Positions 1 through 6,663 of a stretch of 20,367 bases of DNA are shown piece after piece (position 1 is the first letter of the stretch; the number at the start of each line of letters is the position of its first letter). The notes under the pieces are model-generated. The model was not told the origin of the DNA. It saw only the letters and a program-made list of their open reading frames with translations, and did not search any database. The DNA is from an uncultured Lentisphaeria bacterium (GTDB lineage Bacteria; Verrucomicrobiota; Lentisphaeria; Victivallales; UBA1829). The stretch is from contig CAJMAW010000049.1 of NCBI GenBank assembly GCA_905211485.1, positions 1-20,367 of the forward strand. The letters run 5' to 3'. The position numbers and the translations under genes are program-made.

Positions 1-603
1 CCGCACGCTCTCCCACTTGCGCCCGGCGGGGAAACCGCCGCCGCCGCGTCCGCGGAGTCCGGAGGCGGAGATGAGGTCGATGACTTCCTGGGGAGTCATG
101 CTGCGGAGGACCTTGGCAAGGGCGCTGTATCCGTCGTTTTCGATATATTCGTCGATTTTTTCCGGATTGAGCCGTCCGGTGTTGCGCAGGACGATCCTGG
201 CCTGGAGTTCGCCGGGGGCCGCCTCTTCAAATTCCGGATAGTACCAGTTGCGTTCGAGCGTCCGTGTGCCTTCCGCGGGGGCGGCGGTCCCGGCGGCGAG
301 AATCGCCGGAACCTGCTGCGGGGTCACATCCCCGTAGATCAGGCGTTTCCCAGTGACGGTGTCGAGCATCATCATGACCGGCTCCGCATAGCAGAGCCCC
401 ATGCAGCCCACTTCGCTGACTTCAATGGCGTTTTCCAGATTCCGTTCCGCAATTTCGCTGTAAACGGCCTTCAATACGTTTGCCGTACCCGCGGCAATCC
501 CGCAGGTACCCATGGATACAAGCAACTTCAAGGGGGTGCGCGGACGGGCCTTCAAGGCTGCCGCCCTTTCCGCCAGCTGTTCCGGAGAGACTGTTTTTTT
601 CAT
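1..603 (-). CDS. NuoF/HydB-like hydrogenase NAD(P)H/FMN subunit, partial
   Basis: N-terminal 201 residues of a flavoprotein subunit of the NuoF/HndC/HydB family; the rest lies beyond the left edge. The family carries FMN and Fe-S clusters and passes electrons between NAD(P)H and a soluble [FeFe] hydrogenase. Residues 25-110 form a thioredoxin-like [2Fe-2S] domain with C34 (GTCGIAAG) and C67/C71 (GCMGLC). The usual first cysteine of a CxxxxC pair is absent, as in many HndC-like proteins. Residues 183-197 hold the glycine-rich FMN/NADH loop RGRGGGGFPAGRKW. The ATG at 603 has an AGGAG ribosome site. It lies 110 bp after the NuoE-like gene and is probably co-transcribed with it. Family assignment is firm; NAD versus NADP specificity cannot be read from this fragment. 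Confidence 0.9.
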   Translation of the reverse strand, partial: MKKTVSPEQLAERAAALKARPRTPLKLLVSMGTCGIAAGTANVLKAVYSEIAERNLENAIEVSEVGCMGLCYAEPVMMMLDTVTGKRLIYGDVTPQQVPAILAAGTAAPAEGTRTLERNWYYPEFEEAAPGELQARIVLRNTGRLNPEKIDEYIENDGYSALAKVLRSMTPQEVIDLISASGLRGRGGGGFPAGRKWESVR

Positions 604-713
604 CGAAAGAAAACTCCTGTGTGTTTCCATATAAGCTTACTAAACAGAGAGCGAGGGGACAGAAAAGAATGAAATTCCCTTCTCCTCGCGGCGCGGGAAG
701 CATGAATGCCGGA

Positions 714-1244
714 TCAGTCCGCGCAGTCCGCAAGAATGCCCGCCACCTTTTCCGCCGTGACGTTCCCGTAGACTTTGTCATTCACCATCACGACCGGCGC
801 AAGACTGCAGGCCCCGACACAGCGAAGCGCACCGAGGAAGAATTTCCCGTCCGGTGAACTTTCCCCTTCCCGGATTCCGAGCCTGCGCTTGAATTCCTCC
901 AGCACTTTCGGCGCACCCTTCACGAAGCAGGCGGTCCCTGTGCAGACATTGATTTTATATCTCCCCACCGGCTGATCGGTGAAATAGCTGTAGAAGCTGA
1001 TGACTCCGTACACTTCCGCACGCGAAATTTTCAGCCTGGCAGCCACAAATTCCTGAACCTCCTCAGGCAGGAATCCGAAGAGATGCTGAGCGCGGTGGAG
1101 AATCTGGATCAGGCAGCCGCGTCTGCGGTCCGGGGTCGTTCCCTCCAGCTGAAGCTTGATGAAGCGTTCCAGCTGATCGAATTTTTCCTGTTCCTCCGGC
1201 GGTCTTGTCCCGCAGCTGGAAGCATTCTGACATTCACAGCTCAT
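714..1244 (-). CDS. NuoE/HydC-like [2Fe-2S] hydrogenase subunit
   Basis: A 176-residue protein of the 24-kDa NuoE/HndA/HydC family, a thioredoxin-fold [2Fe-2S] subunit that works with the NuoF-like flavoprotein encoded next. A helical N-terminal part (about residues 20-90, including PEEVQEFVAARL and YGVISFYSYF) precedes the cluster domain. The four ligands are visible as C101/C106 (CTGTAC) and C142/C146 (CVGAC). Length is normal for hydrogenase-associated members. The ATG at 1244 has a full AGGAGG ribosome site 9 bp upstream. A candidate promoter at 1347-1375 suggests that this gene and the NuoF-like gene form a separate transcript from the sensory genes upstream. The N-terminus has three cysteines (C3, C5, C11) of unknown role. 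Confidence 0.92.
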   Translation of the reverse strand: MSCECQNASSCGTRPPEEQEKFDQLERFIKLQLEGTTPDRRRGCLIQILHRAQHLFGFLPEEVQEFVAARLKISRAEVYGVISFYSYFTDQPVGRYKINVCTGTACFVKGAPKVLEEFKRRLGIREGESSPDGKFFLGALRCVGACSLAPVVMVNDKVYGNVTAEKVAGILADCAD

Positions 1245-1469
1245 TCAATCTTTCCTCCTGGATTTTCATGTGGTGTCCGCCGCTTTACGGCTTGACGGCG
1301 TCTGTAATTGAGTCAAATCCTCTGTATATTTTAAAAACAACGGACTAGAATAGGATCCTTTCCGCAAAAAAGCAAACCGTGCACCGTATTTTTTCATGAG
1401 TTTTTAGGAGACTCAAAAATACGTTACGCTCAATGGATAAAAAAATATCGAATATTCTGCCGGATCTTT
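1245..1469. other. Intergenic region with inverted repeat and promoter
   Basis: This 225-bp AT-rich spacer lies between the phosphatase stop and the NuoE-like start; no gene was seen in it. It contains an imperfect inverted repeat at about 1386-1422 (core TGAGT at 1397-1401 and ACTCA at 1411-1415, flanked by T and A runs) just upstream of the promoter at 1347-1375. The repeat could be an operator or a weak transcript barrier. No clear Rex site of the TTGTGA-type was found. Confidence 0.4.
1347..1375 (-). promoter_or_regulatory. Candidate sigma-70 promoter of NuoE-like gene
   Basis: On the minus strand a TTGCTT -35 (1370-1375) and a TATTCT -10 (1347-1352) are separated by exactly 17 bp, about 100 bp upstream of the NuoE-like ATG. 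The -35 begins TTGC, as in the candidate rex and tadE promoters of this window. The call is motif-based only. Confidence 0.4.
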
Positions 1470-2651
1470 TCAGACAAACTGCACATGAATCTCTTTCATA
1501 TACCGTTCGCGCAGCACTTCCGCCAGGCGTTTGACGATGTTCCTGCGCAGTTCCAGATCCACCGGCAGATTCGGATCCTGATGTGCTTCGTTGATCCGGG
1601 TGCCGACGAGAAATTCGATGATGTCGTTCTTCCGCATCATTTCCGCCAGCTGCCCCGCGGGATCGCGTCTCGCTGTGCTTCCGGATTCCAGATAGCGCGC
1701 CGCGCGGCTCAGGGTGAAAATCCCTTCCGTCACCAGATCCGCTCCGTTCATCCGGGAAGGCGGGGGAAGGTCTCCGCAGGGAGCGTCGAGATCAATGGTG
1801 AGTTCTTCGTGCAGTTCCCGGGAAATGATCTGCGCGGAGGTGCCTCCGCAGATGACTTTGCTGCCTTTGAAGTCGCGGAAGATTTCTGCGCATTCGGCGT
1901 CGCGCGCCTGATCGAACGGGGGACCGGTGAAAAGCAGCATTTTTTTCGGATCGCGGAAATAAAGGCAGACCACGGAAATGTCATCCGCCGGTTTCAGACC
2001 CGGCTCGTGTGCGACGGCTTCGCGGAGGATCCGTTCCGAAAGCTCCTGCGCGGAAATCTCCGGATTCGCCGCCAGCTGGGCTTCCGCATAGGCGCGGACT
2101 CCGCTGTTCCGCCAGCCCAGCGGCAGAGAGGGCGTCCCGAGTCCCGCCTGGCTGACTCCGTCGGAAAAAAACAGCACGCGGTCCTGCGGGCGGGCCTGGA
2201 ATGTATAGGCCGTCATGGTGCGTTCCCGGTATTTGGGGGAGGAGAATTCCTTCCCGCTGATTTGCTCCGTCTTTCCCCCGCGCAGAAGGAGAAATTCCGG
2301 ATTGCCCATTTCCACAATCCGTGTGAGGCCCCCCAGACGGGTGTCCACAATCGTGAAGGTGGCGTAACTGATTTTCCGGACCTGGCAAACCGGAAGCGCA
2401 TCCATGATGATTTCCGCCGAATGGACAATCTCCCTGTCCTCGGCGCTGAAACGGATTGCCATGGTGGTGGTCATCAGGGCGAGAATGTTGGCTTTGAGTC
2501 CGTGTCCGAGTCCGTCGGCGAGGACGGCGATGAGCCGTTCCTCTTCCGGAATCCTCTTGAACGCCACCGCGTCGCCGCAGGCTTTTTCCCCGAAGTGGGA
2601 ACACTGACTGTAGCCGGTGTCTATGAAAAGATTGCCTGTGGTGAGATTCAT
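1470..2651 (-). CDS. SpoIIE/PP2C-type serine phosphatase, hydrogenase-linked
   Basis: A 393-residue protein with a SpoIIE-family PP2C phosphatase domain in residues 1-235. The expected metal-binding aspartates are visible in GDAVAF (about residue 27), ADGLGHG (about 46-52), FFSDGV (about 168) and ADDISVV (about 222). No signal peptide or membrane segment is seen, so it should be cytosolic. Residues 240-393 form an extra C-terminal region containing GGTSAQI and GADLVTEGIFTLSR, of unknown function. The ATG overlaps the hydrogenase stop (ATGA, 2648-2651), indicating translational coupling. Phosphatases of this kind are known next to group C, sensory-type [FeFe] hydrogenases, where they are proposed to relay the hydrogen signal. 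The phosphoprotein substrate is not identifiable here. Confidence 0.85.
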   Translation of the reverse strand: MNLTTGNLFIDTGYSQCSHFGEKACGDAVAFKRIPEEERLIAVLADGLGHGLKANILALMTTTMAIRFSAEDREIVHSAEIIMDALPVCQVRKISYATFTIVDTRLGGLTRIVEMGNPEFLLLRGGKTEQISGKEFSSPKYRERTMTAYTFQARPQDRVLFFSDGVSQAGLGTPSLPLGWRNSGVRAYAEAQLAANPEISAQELSERILREAVAHEPGLKPADDISVVCLYFRDPKKMLLFTGPPFDQARDAECAEIFRDFKGSKVICGGTSAQIISRELHEELTIDLDAPCGDLPPPSRMNGADLVTEGIFTLSRAARYLESGSTARRDPAGQLAEMMRKNDIIEFLVGTRINEAHQDPNLPVDLELRRNIVKRLAEVLRERYMKEIHVQFV

Positions 2652-4465
2652 AAGCGGCCTTCCTCCTCCTCCTCCTCCTCGCCGTTTGCCGGAGAGCGCA
2701 CTTCCCCGGACTCCATTCCGGAGGAAGCGCCGGAGGAGGTCCCGAGACTATTTTCATCGGCATAATCCTCCGCAATGGAACGCAGAAGCAGTTCGGTGTC
2801 CGCCATCTGTTCGCCGAGGCGGCAGGCGATTTCCTGCACGGTTGCCAGATTCCGGTCAATGACCTGTCGAGCGCGTTCCGCAATCTGTTCTCTCCGGAGC
2901 TCCGTTTTCGTCACATCGAACACGACGGCTCCGACGACTTCGCCCGGCTCCAGATTGAATATGTGCAGGTAAAAAAGCCGTTTTCCCGTTTTGAGGGAAT
3001 CCCTCCGGATGTCCTGCCCGCTCTGGAGCGAGGACTCGAGAAGCCCTGCAAAGGGGACAATTCTCCTCAGATCCGCTCCCGCCATTCCCGGGCACGCGTC
3101 AAAAGCTTCGAGCGTATCCGTTCCGAAGAGCGCCGCGAAATTGCGGTTGCACTCGATGATCTGGAGGTTTTTATCCGCAATCACGACTCCGGAGGGAATG
3201 CTCCGGAGAAGCGCGTTCGCCTTTTTCTGCGCAAGCTTTTTCAGATAGGAGACGCACATGGAAGGTTCGGCGTGCCCGGAAATCAGAGCTTTTGCAAAAT
3301 TGCGGCAGGTGTCGTACCCGCAGCTGTCGCAGTTGAGCTCGTCCCTGGGGGAGGTTTTGCCGATGCTGCGCAGCGCGGCGGTCAGGGCGCTTCCGTCCGG
3401 ATCGGTGATGGAGACGGCGTCCGCCGGAAAATCATGCGCGATCCCGCCCGGGATGAGACGTTTCTTCGGCGTTTCGGGCCATTTTGCATGGCGCAGCACG
3501 CGCAGACGTTCCAGCAGTCCCGGCGAATCGTGTTCCGCACAGGGCCCGTGCACACAGCCGCCCCGGCAGGCGAGAATTTCGACAAAGACGGTCTCCTTCT
3601 CCGGAATCGGTCCTTCCAGACCGCCCAGAGTCAGCTTTAGATTGTCGAGGCCACCCAGCGCGGCGTAATGGATTCCTTCCTTTTTCGTCTGGAACTGGAT
3701 GGTGTCGTTCATTCCTCCTTCGATGGGATAACGGGCGCCTTCCTCGGCGTCGCGGGGAAGAAAGACGTCTTCCTCTTCCGGGACAAGGCGTCTCGGATCA
3801 ATTCCCGCCTCCCGGAAAAGCTGGTTGAGTTCGGGGTAGGTGATGGATAAATTCAGCAGTTCCGGATTGCGGTCCGCCTCATTCTTTTTCCCGATGCAGG
3901 GCCCGATGAAGACAATGCCGATTTCTTCCCCGAATGTTTCGCGGAGCATCCGGCAGTGCGCCATCAGAGGGGATCCCACGGGCGTGACCGCTTCCGCCAG
4001 ATGCGGAAGATATTTGAGCACATAATCCACGGCCGTCGGACACGCAGAGGAAAGAAAGAGTCCGGACGTCCCCGCCTTCTCCAGTTCCTCCGAAATCTTC
4101 TGCGAGACAATCTGCGCTCCCAGCGCCGTTTCGCTCACTCCCGCGAATCCCAGCAGCTTCAGCGCCCGGATCAGCTGCCCGCTGGAAAGAAATTTGAACT
4201 CGCTGATCCACGACGGCGCAAGAGAGGCGTAGACGGCTTTCTTTTCCGTCAGCAGAAGACGAACCCGCCCGGTATCATTCCTCACCTGTTTCGCCTTCGC
4301 GGGGCAGACTTCCACGCATTTGCCGCAGGCGATGCATAATTCCGGAATGACTGTCGCATGTCCGTCACGCACCCGGATGGCTTTGACGGGGCAGTGTCTG
4401 ACGCATTTGTAACAGTCCTGGCATTCCGCCTCAATGGTATAGACTGGATAGGAATGACGGCTCAT
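2648..4465 (-). CDS. hydS: Sensory-type [FeFe] hydrogenase with PAS domain
   Basis: A 605-residue protein. Two 4Fe-4S ferredoxin motifs (C15/18/21/25 and C44/47/50/54) precede an H-cluster domain with ligands C142 (SSACP), C190 (GPCIGKK), C300 and C304 (ACRGGC). A further CxxC-x4-C...C motif (C379, C382, C387, C404) is followed by a PAS-like domain at about 415-520, a helical stretch to about 570 and a seven-glutamate run near the end. Catalytic hydrogenases have a proton-transfer cysteine before the first H-cluster ligand; here it is A141, as in the putative sensory hydrogenases (HydS). This order of domains plus a neighbouring SpoIIE phosphatase is the group C pattern, so hydrogen sensing rather than turnover is inferred. 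The ATG has a GGAAGGA ribosome site. The protein is cytosolic, with no signal peptide. Confidence 0.9.
   Translation of the reverse strand: MSRHSYPVYTIEAECQDCYKCVRHCPVKAIRVRDGHATVIPELCIACGKCVEVCPAKAKQVRNDTGRVRLLLTEKKAVYASLAPSWISEFKFLSSGQLIRALKLLGFAGVSETALGAQIVSQKISEELEKAGTSGLFLSSACPTAVDYVLKYLPHLAEAVTPVGSPLMAHCRMLRETFGEEIGIVFIGPCIGKKNEADRNPELLNLSITYPELNQLFREAGIDPRRLVPEEEDVFLPRDAEEGARYPIEGGMNDTIQFQTKKEGIHYAALGGLDNLKLTLGGLEGPIPEKETVFVEILACRGGCVHGPCAEHDSPGLLERLRVLRHAKWPETPKKRLIPGGIAHDFPADAVSITDPDGSALTAALRSIGKTSPRDELNCDSCGYDTCRNFAKALISGHAEPSMCVSYLKKLAQKKANALLRSIPSGVVIADKNLQIIECNRNFAALFGTDTLEAFDACPGMAGADLRRIVPFAGLLESSLQSGQDIRRDSLKTGKRLFYLHIFNLEPGEVVGAVVFDVTKTELRREQIAERARQVIDRNLATVQEIACRLGEQMADTELLLRSIAEDYADENSLGTSSGASSGMESGEVRSPANGEEEEEEEGRL
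2661..2680. repeat. TCC trinucleotide repeat in hydS 3' end
   Basis: Six TCC units plus TC (GGA/GAG on the coding strand) encode the terminal glutamate run of the hydrogenase. The same purine tract is the ribosome site for the overlapping phosphatase start at 2651. Confidence 0.9.
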
Positions 4466-4510
4466 GATTCTTCCTTCCGTTTCTGAAAGTCTTTTTTCTT
4501 CTTTCAGTTT

Positions 4511-4591
4511 TCAGTGATTCGTTGATTTCTGTTCCGTATTTTTTCTTCCGGCTTCTTTTGCCGCTGCATTCTCCGCATTCATCGGATTCAT
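4511..4591 (-). CDS. Possible 26-residue peptide ahead of hydS
   Basis: In the 160-bp gap between the [2Fe-2S] protein and hydS, an ATG at 4591 is preceded by AAAGGAG (7 bp spacing) and opens a 26-codon frame ending at TGA 4511-4513. The product is hydrophilic, Asn/Lys/Glu/Ala-rich, without cysteine or hydrophobic stretches, and resembles no family I know. It could be a genuine small protein, a leader peptide, or chance. The well-placed ribosome site is the only positive evidence. Confidence 0.35.
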   Translation of the reverse strand: MNPMNAENAAAKEAGRKNTEQKSTNH

Positions 4592-4629
4592 GGCATCTCC
4601 TTTGCGCATATTTCCCGGAAAAGCTGAGT

Positions 4630-4908
4630 TCAGTGTTCCGGCTCCCCGGATTCCGGAATCCATTCAGAGTCATGCATGAGTTTCCGGTCGAGGAGGTCGA
4701 TGAGGGATTCAGGGTCCACGCGCTCAAAATTTTCTCCGTCGATCTGGAGATTGGGGCCGCCGCGGCAGTTGCCGGTGCATCCGCGTCCGCTCAGGGTGCA
4801 GTCGAGAGCATGTTTCTGCAGGTATTCCTCAATGATTTTCAAATTGCGTTTGTTTCCGCGGGCAAAACAGGAACTGCCCATGCAAATGACGATGGAATGT
4901 TTTTTCAC
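4630..4908 (-). CDS. Thioredoxin-like [2Fe-2S] ferredoxin (NuoE C-terminal type)
   Basis: A small cytosolic protein equal to the thioredoxin-fold [2Fe-2S] half of NuoE/HydC. Ligands are visible as CMGSSC (CxxxxC) near the N-terminus and CTGNC (CxxxC) about 30 residues later, followed by GGPNLQIDGE. Such proteins accompany HydS-type hydrogenases and probably deliver or accept electrons for the sensory cluster chain. The start is uncertain. GTG at 4908 follows the purine-rich tract AAGGAGAAAGG and gives the usual short lead-in (92 residues). ATG at 4941 would add 11 residues and overlap rex by 25 bp, but has no ribosome site. It lies in one transcript between rex and hydS. Confidence 0.85.
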   Translation of the reverse strand: MKKHSIVICMGSSCFARGNKRNLKIIEEYLQKHALDCTLSGRGCTGNCRGGPNLQIDGENFERVDPESLIDLLDRKLMHDSEWIPESGEPEH

Positions 4909-4916
4909 AGGTTTGC

Positions 4917-5615
4917 TCAGCCTTTCTCCTTCAATATACATTCATTCGGAGTACGGAAGCGTTCCCCGGTGTTCCCGCTCCGGAGCCGTTCCGCCAGTTT
5001 GACGGACAGGACCGCCAAGTCCCCTGCCAGATTGACCCTCTGGCGGATGATTCCCGGCGGAAGACGCAGAGTATGCGCAGTGAAGTTCCAGATGGCCAGA
5101 ATCCCGGATTCCACCATCAGGTCAGCCGTTTTCTGTGCTTCGTCTTCTCCTGTGCAGAGAATCCCGAGCCGGATGTTCAGCCGTTCTGCATAATGACGGA
5201 AGTGCGAATACCCGAAAACGGGAATCCCGTGAACGGATTCCCCTTCCGGAATCGGATCATGATCAAATGCGGCGACAATTTTCAGCCCGTATTCCGCAAA
5301 TCCGCCGCCGTATCCGAGAAGTGCCTTGCCGAAATCGCCTGTGCCCGCCAGAAAGGCTTCGGAGGAGTTCTTGCATCCCAGGAAATCTTCGATGCTGTCA
5401 ATCAGGGTCTGAACGTCGAATCCCACTCCGGGCATCCCGGAGGCTCCGAGCATCTCCATGTCTTTCCGCGCAGTGATGGCGTCGACTCCCAGTGCCTCAG
5501 CGAGAGCCGGACTCGCCACATAACGCTTTTCTCCATCTCTCAGGCGTTTGAGCTCGCGAAGATAGGACGGCAGACGTTTCAATGTCGGGATTCTGTAGGT
5601 TTTCTGTGTTTCCAT
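4917..5615 (-). CDS. rex: Redox-sensing transcriptional repressor Rex
   Basis: A 232-residue Rex. The N-terminal winged helix (about 10-62: IPTLKRLPSYLRELKRL...ALGVDAITARKDMEMLG) is followed by a Rossmann domain with GTGDFG at 91-96 and the acidic strand end FDHD at 117-120. Rex binds DNA when NADH is low and releases it as NADH/NAD+ rises, so it typically controls hydrogenase and fermentation genes; its place as first gene of this hydrogenase block fits. The ATG at 5615 has a GAAAGGA ribosome site. The 3' end runs into the [2Fe-2S] gene, so translation is probably coupled. Expression likely comes from the promoter at 5700-5728. The C-terminal tail after about residue 213 is polar and not conserved. 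Confidence 0.95.
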   Translation of the reverse strand: METQKTYRIPTLKRLPSYLRELKRLRDGEKRYVASPALAEALGVDAITARKDMEMLGASGMPGVGFDVQTLIDSIEDFLGCKNSSEAFLAGTGDFGKALLGYGGGFAEYGLKIVAAFDHDPIPEGESVHGIPVFGYSHFRHYAERLNIRLGILCTGEDEAQKTADLMVESGILAIWNFTAHTLRLPPGIIRQRVNLAGDLAVLSVKLAERLRSGNTGERFRTPNECILKEKG

Positions 5616-5699
5616 GATCCTTTCTCCGTGTGCCGTGACGAAAAATTCTGTTTCCTCTTTCCCCCCCCGTCCGTTTCCGGAATTGCAGAATCCGGAGTC

Positions 5700-5728
5700 A
5701 ATCTAAGTGCCGGAAATGCGATTTGCAA
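5700..5728 (-). promoter_or_regulatory. Candidate rex promoter
   Basis: On the minus strand a TTGCAA -35 (5723-5728), a 17-bp spacer and a TAGATT -10 (5700-5705) lie about 85 bp upstream of the rex ATG. Each hexamer matches four of six consensus bases. This is motif evidence only. Confidence 0.4.
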
Positions 5729-5741
5729 AAGAATCCCTGAA

Positions 5742-5757
5742 GTTTTTTCCGAAAAAC
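5742..5757. promoter_or_regulatory. Inverted repeat between divergent promoters
   Basis: GTTTTT-TCCG-AAAAAC is a perfect 6+4+6 inverted repeat, centred within about 1 bp of the midpoint between the two -35 boxes. It could be an operator controlling both directions. It does not match the known Rex consensus. Confidence 0.35.
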
Positions 5758-5768
5758 GTGATTCCGTT

Positions 5769-5797
5769 TTGCATCCGCCGCATTCCTGTGCTAGACT
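5769..5797 (+). promoter_or_regulatory. Candidate promoter of TadE-like/hldE genes
   Basis: A TTGCAT -35 (5769-5774), a 17-bp spacer and a TAGACT -10 (5792-5797) precede the TadE-like ATG by about 140 bp. The spacing is ideal and the hexamers match moderately. Confidence 0.4.
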
Positions 5798-5934
5798 ACA
5801 GAAGCTCCGGAAGCTGAAAAAGCTCCGGAAGCGGAGTGAAAATACGGATCCCCGCGGGAAGATGCGCCGTGCAGCTGTACGCGTCCCCCCAGGGCATCCC
5901 CCGGCAGGAAAAAATACAGGAAAGGTCCCGGACA

Positions 5935-6582
5935 ATGAACGGAAACGCCCGGTTTCATAATCATAATGGGAAAGAGTTCCTCAGACAGAGAGTCAGGGGG
6001 AAGAAATCCCGCGCCGGGGAAAGAGGACAGGCCGTGACGGAACTGGTGGTCAGTCTGATCGGCATTCTTGTTGTTTTTCTGGGGCTGCTGCTGATTTCGG
6101 CACTCGGGATAGAGAATGTCCGGAACGTCATTGAAGCGCGTGCGGCGGCGGACCGGGCCGCGTCCTCCGGCTATGTCGGCGGTGACCGCGGGCAGTATAT
6201 CATTGACTGGGACTACGGGCCGGATGGCATCCCGTTCACGGCGGACGACGTGCCGAATACGGCGGTCTCCAGCCAGGGGGATGTGTTCATTCCCCAGCTT
6301 ACGGATTCTTCCGGGGAGTTTTCCCTTGTTTCCAGTCTGAACGGGAGCTCGTACGTGAATCCGCGGAATAATTTTGCGCCGGATCTCTCCGCCGTCAATT
6401 TGTTTACGGTTGCAGCGACGCTTTCCTCCGGAACGGAAACACAGAATGATCCCTTGTCCGAGCGCGGCCTTTCGGATTTGAAGGAGGCCGTCCGGCGTTT
6501 TCTGACCGGCGGGGATTTTCATCTGGAGGACACTGCGTACATGCCTCTCCGGGCATCCTCGGATACGGGCGATGCCTTCTGA
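5935..6582 (+). CDS. TadE-like single-pass membrane protein
   Basis: A 215-residue protein with a basic N-terminus (about 1-30), then GERGQAVTELVVSLIGILVV leading into one hydrophobic segment (about 33-57). This is the N-terminal pattern of TadE/TadG-like pseudopilins, which are assembled with Flp pili or secretion systems. The rest (58-215) is polar, predicted outside the membrane, rich in Ser/Asp, with no family domain I recognise. I chose the ATG at 5935, which has AGGAAAGG 9 bp upstream. An in-frame GTG at 5836 with its own GGAG would add 33 residues. No other tad genes are nearby, so its partner system is unknown. hldE follows 81 bp downstream. Confidence 0.6.
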   Translation: MNGNARFHNHNGKEFLRQRVRGKKSRAGERGQAVTELVVSLIGILVVFLGLLLISALGIENVRNVIEARAAADRAASSGYVGGDRGQYIIDWDYGPDGIPFTADDVPNTAVSSQGDVFIPQLTDSSGEFSLVSSLNGSSYVNPRNNFAPDLSAVNLFTVAATLSSGTETQNDPLSERGLSDLKEAVRRFLTGGDFHLEDTAYMPLRASSDTGDAF

Positions 6583-6663
6583 GAGGCGGCGGACTCGGAA
6601 ATACGTAGATTCCGGACTGGACCTCAGAGCTGGAATCATGAAGAATGAAAGGAATGTTTGTTT

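Larger units (their letters stand above)
5616..5934. other. Divergent regulatory region rex / tadE-like gene
   Basis: A 319-bp gene-free stretch. It holds two back-to-back candidate promoters (entries below), a 16-bp inverted repeat (5742-5757) midway between their -35 boxes, and a run of eight C at 5661-5668 in the rex leader (G8 in the mRNA). The rightmost 100 bp are the leader of the TadE-like gene. Confidence 0.5.

Noticed and set aside
1245..1469. Rex binding site near the NuoE-like promoter
   Set aside because: TTGTTTTT near the promoter resembles a half-site only; no TTGTGA/TCACAA-type palindrome was found here or upstream of rex.
1485..2765. A 426-codon plus-strand frame opposite the phosphatase
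   Set aside because: It is antisense to a gene with all expected phosphatase motifs; the product is Arg/His/Phe-rich without family similarity.
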